Below, piece by piece: positions 62,812-64,000 of a stretch of DNA of 64,000 nucleotides. The stretch's first letter is position 1. Each line of letters opens with the position of its first letter. The notes under the pieces are model-generated. The model had not been told where the DNA came from. It was given only the letters and a program-made list of their open reading frames with translations, and did not search any database. A program made the translations under genes and the position numbers. The DNA is from Thiorhodovibrio litoralis (lineage in GTDB: Bacteria; Pseudomonadota; Gammaproteobacteria; Chromatiales; Chromatiaceae), in assembly GCF_033954455.1 (NCBI RefSeq), contig NZ_CP121473.1:620001-684000 (forward strand), in the 5' to 3' direction.

Positions 62812-63432
62812 ATGCACCTGTTCTATCTGCTGCTGATTCTGACCATAATTGCGCTTGCCAATCTCTTGCTTGGTGTGGTCTTGAGCAAAAAGGACGGTGG
62901 GCGCGTCGGCAGGCTGCCGGCGCAGCGGCGCAGGCCCATGCTGAGTGTGCGGGAGGTTCAGAATCTCAAGCTGCTGGAGAAGATTCTCGGTGAGCAGCGC
63001 CGAGTGCAGACGCAGGTGCCTCTGTACTTGTTGATCGATCCGGCACCCGGCGTGTCGGCAAGACGCGCCAGAAAGTGGCGCTCCCAGCTCGGTGCCCTGA
63101 GCGTCGATCTTGCCGTGCTGTCAGCCGATGCCACTGAGCCGCTGTGCGCTATCTTGCTGACCGCGGGCGGCAAGCGTCCGCGCCGGGTGCGTCGCGAGCA
63201 GGCTCAGGTGCAATCCTTGTGCAAGCAAGCCGATCTGCCCGTTCTGACCCTCTCGGGCGACGAGCAGGCAGCTCCCGAGGCACTCAAAGAGCGTCTCGAG
63301 GAGCTAATCTGGCCGCTAGAGGAGCGCTTGGTTGCCGATCACCAAGTGGCGAGCGAGGACGAAGACGCCCTGCTCGCCGGGCTGGCCGTCGCCATGCGTG
63401 ACCGTAGCGTGGCGCAGCGGTCGGCACGCTAG
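62812..63432 (+). CDS. DUF2726-like membrane-anchored protein
   Basis: A 206-residue protein with an N-terminal membrane helix (LFYLLLILTIIALANLLLGVVL) and a soluble domain starting PMLSVREVQNLKLLEKILGE, with QVPLYLLIDPAP, then LSVDLAVLSADATEPLCAILLTAGG. The order resembles DUF2726 proteins, whose core is related to nucleases and normally reads D-F-V ... P-x-x-A-I-E-L-D. Here the acidic residues of the last motif are absent (CAILLTAGG), so a catalytic role is doubtful. The C-terminus is a charged helix. It is divergent from ccmA. The family call is tentative. Confidence 0.5.
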   Translation: MHLFYLLLILTIIALANLLLGVVLSKKDGGRVGRLPAQRRRPMLSVREVQNLKLLEKILGEQRRVQTQVPLYLLIDPAPGVSARRARKWRSQLGALSVDLAVLSADATEPLCAILLTAGGKRPRRVRREQAQVQSLCKQADLPVLTLSGDEQAAPEALKERLEELIWPLEERLVADHQVASEDEDALLAGLAVAMRDRSVAQRSAR

Positions 63433-63452
63433 ATCTGAATGACAGAGGGTTT

Positions 63453-63497
63453 CGGCTTGTTTTGGGCTCCAAGACCGGAAACTTTTTCGTGATGCTG
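63453..63497. repeat. Coreless relative of the palindromic repeat
   Basis: CGGCTTGTTTTGG is followed after three bases by CCAAGACCGGAAACTTTTTC. These are the outer flanks of copy 2 (GGCTTGTTTTGG ... CCAAAACCGGAAACT), with the palindromic core of about 95 bp missing. Confidence 0.65.
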
Positions 63498-63498
63498 A

Positions 63499-63834
63499 TT
63501 AAGTAGCGGCGTTGGTCGACCGGCTGGGGTCAATCCAAATCCGCCCGTCCTCGATGACGACGGCGAAGGTGGCGATGGGCTGATCCGCCGGCTCATCCAG
63601 GGGCTCCCCCGTCTTGAGGCTGAAACGGCTTCCATGCAGTGAGCATTTGATGCGATCGCCATCCAGGCAGCCGTAAGAGAGCGGGTAATCCTCGTGGCTG
63701 CAAAGGTCCTCGACCGCATAGAGGTCGTCGCCCACCATGGCCACCAGAAAAGCGCGGCCGTCGGCTTGCACTTTCAGGAAGTGCCCGGGCTCGAGGGTCT
63801 CGGCATCCGCGACAGGGACAAAGGGTGCTTGCAT
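63499..63834 (-). CDS. Rieske [2Fe-2S] ferredoxin-like protein
   Basis: A 111-residue protein with the Rieske cluster motifs CSHEDYPLSYG (C-x-H) and CSLHGSRFSLKTGEP (C-x2-H), the layout of small ferredoxin subunits of non-heme oxygenases (BphF/NirD-like). It would carry electrons in the cytoplasm; the partner oxygenase is not in the window. The ATG at 63834 lies 21 bases after the TrpD-family gene stop with GGGAGG upstream, so both are likely in one transcript. Confidence 0.92.
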   Translation of the reverse strand: MQAPFVPVADAETLEPGHFLKVQADGRAFLVAMVGDDLYAVEDLCSHEDYPLSYGCLDGDRIKCSLHGSRFSLKTGEPLDEPADQPIATFAVVIEDGRIWIDPSRSTNAAT

Positions 63835-63855
63835 GTCTCAATCCTCCCTGATGCG

Positions 63856-64000
63856 TCAGCGCAGCCGTTGCGCGGCCACGCCTGAGTCCAATGCAGCGCG
63901 AACGCGGTCGGCCGCAGCCGGCAGTGTTTTCTCGCGGCCCAGATGCCAGAGCACCAGGGCGCCTGCGAACACCAGACTGTCGTAGGTCGGGCCGGGCTCG
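63856..64000 (-). CDS. TrpD-family phosphoribosyltransferase, C-terminus (start outside window)
   Basis: The minus-strand frame reads GPTYDSLVFAGALVLWHLG then REKTLPAAADRVRAALDSG and ends AAQRLR before TGA at 63856. This is the typical end of anthranilate phosphoribosyltransferase-type proteins (TrpD or the TrpD2/YbiB-like branch), which close with a DSG-x-A helix. Only about 47 codons are visible, so the branch cannot be decided, and it is not certain that it is the tryptophan enzyme. Confidence 0.7.
   Translation of the reverse strand, partial: EPGPTYDSLVFAGALVLWHLGREKTLPAAADRVRAALDSGVAAQRLR

Overview
The window reads as a chromosomal piece of a GC-rich gammaproteobacterium, most likely one of the Chromatiales (purple sulfur bacteria). 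This is inferred from gene order and families: the run spoT-rpoZ-gmk-yicC-rph ... pyrE ... argB-algC-dut-coaBC-radC matches the order known from Pseudomonas, while an XrtD-type exosortase, an Rpn-type nuclease, FeoB/FeoC and a complete System I cytochrome c maturation set fit a respiring or phototrophic sulfur bacterium. No rRNA, tRNA or CRISPR array was seen. Taxonomy is inference only.

Positions 1-16,000 are an exopolysaccharide island. A clearly AT-richer block (about 3,000-9,950) carries an O-antigen ligase/Wzy-like polymerase, four GT4-type glycosyltransferases and a WecG/TagA/CpsF glycosyltransferase. A beta-helix protein runs in from the left edge. The island is heavily broken by insertion sequences: an ISAzo13 remnant cut by an ISAs1 element, a complete IS630 element with inverted repeats and TA duplication, and a complete IS1182 element with a 7-bp target duplication. 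Two island genes are dead: a GT2 glycosyltransferase and the sugar transferase that would start repeat-unit synthesis. An intact exosortase-EpsI fusion (XrtD type) closes the island.

Positions 16,000-19,200 are a small accessory zone: a TacA/TacT-like toxin-antitoxin pair, a relic of a second exosortase gene whose middle is deleted, a truncated AAA-type ATPase, and an Rpn family nuclease between imperfect direct repeats.

From 19,200 onward the window is mostly core genome: feoB-feoC (iron), parA-parB-rsmG-mnmG (segregation, rRNA and tRNA modification), a large protein of unknown function, a cupin, prfB with its self-regulating frameshift, lysS, a YgfX-like protein, galE, an orphan DUF2384 antitoxin-like gene, spoT-rpoZ-gmk-yicC, a Ser/Thr kinase, rph-rdgB-yggS-proC-yggT-yggU, a DsbD/SafE-like membrane protein, pyrE, a DUF4124 protein, argB-algC-dut-coaBC, radC, a WYL regulator, ccmABCDEFGHI, a DUF2726-like protein, a Rieske ferredoxin and the end of a TrpD-family gene.

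The least explained structure lies between genes. There is a roughly 105-bp nested palindromic repeat (two full copies, one apparently coreless copy). There is also a recurring pattern of short tandem duplications (11-25 bp units) in spacers, two of which copy the translation start of the downstream gene (ccmA and the WYL regulator) and create chains of tiny upstream reading frames.
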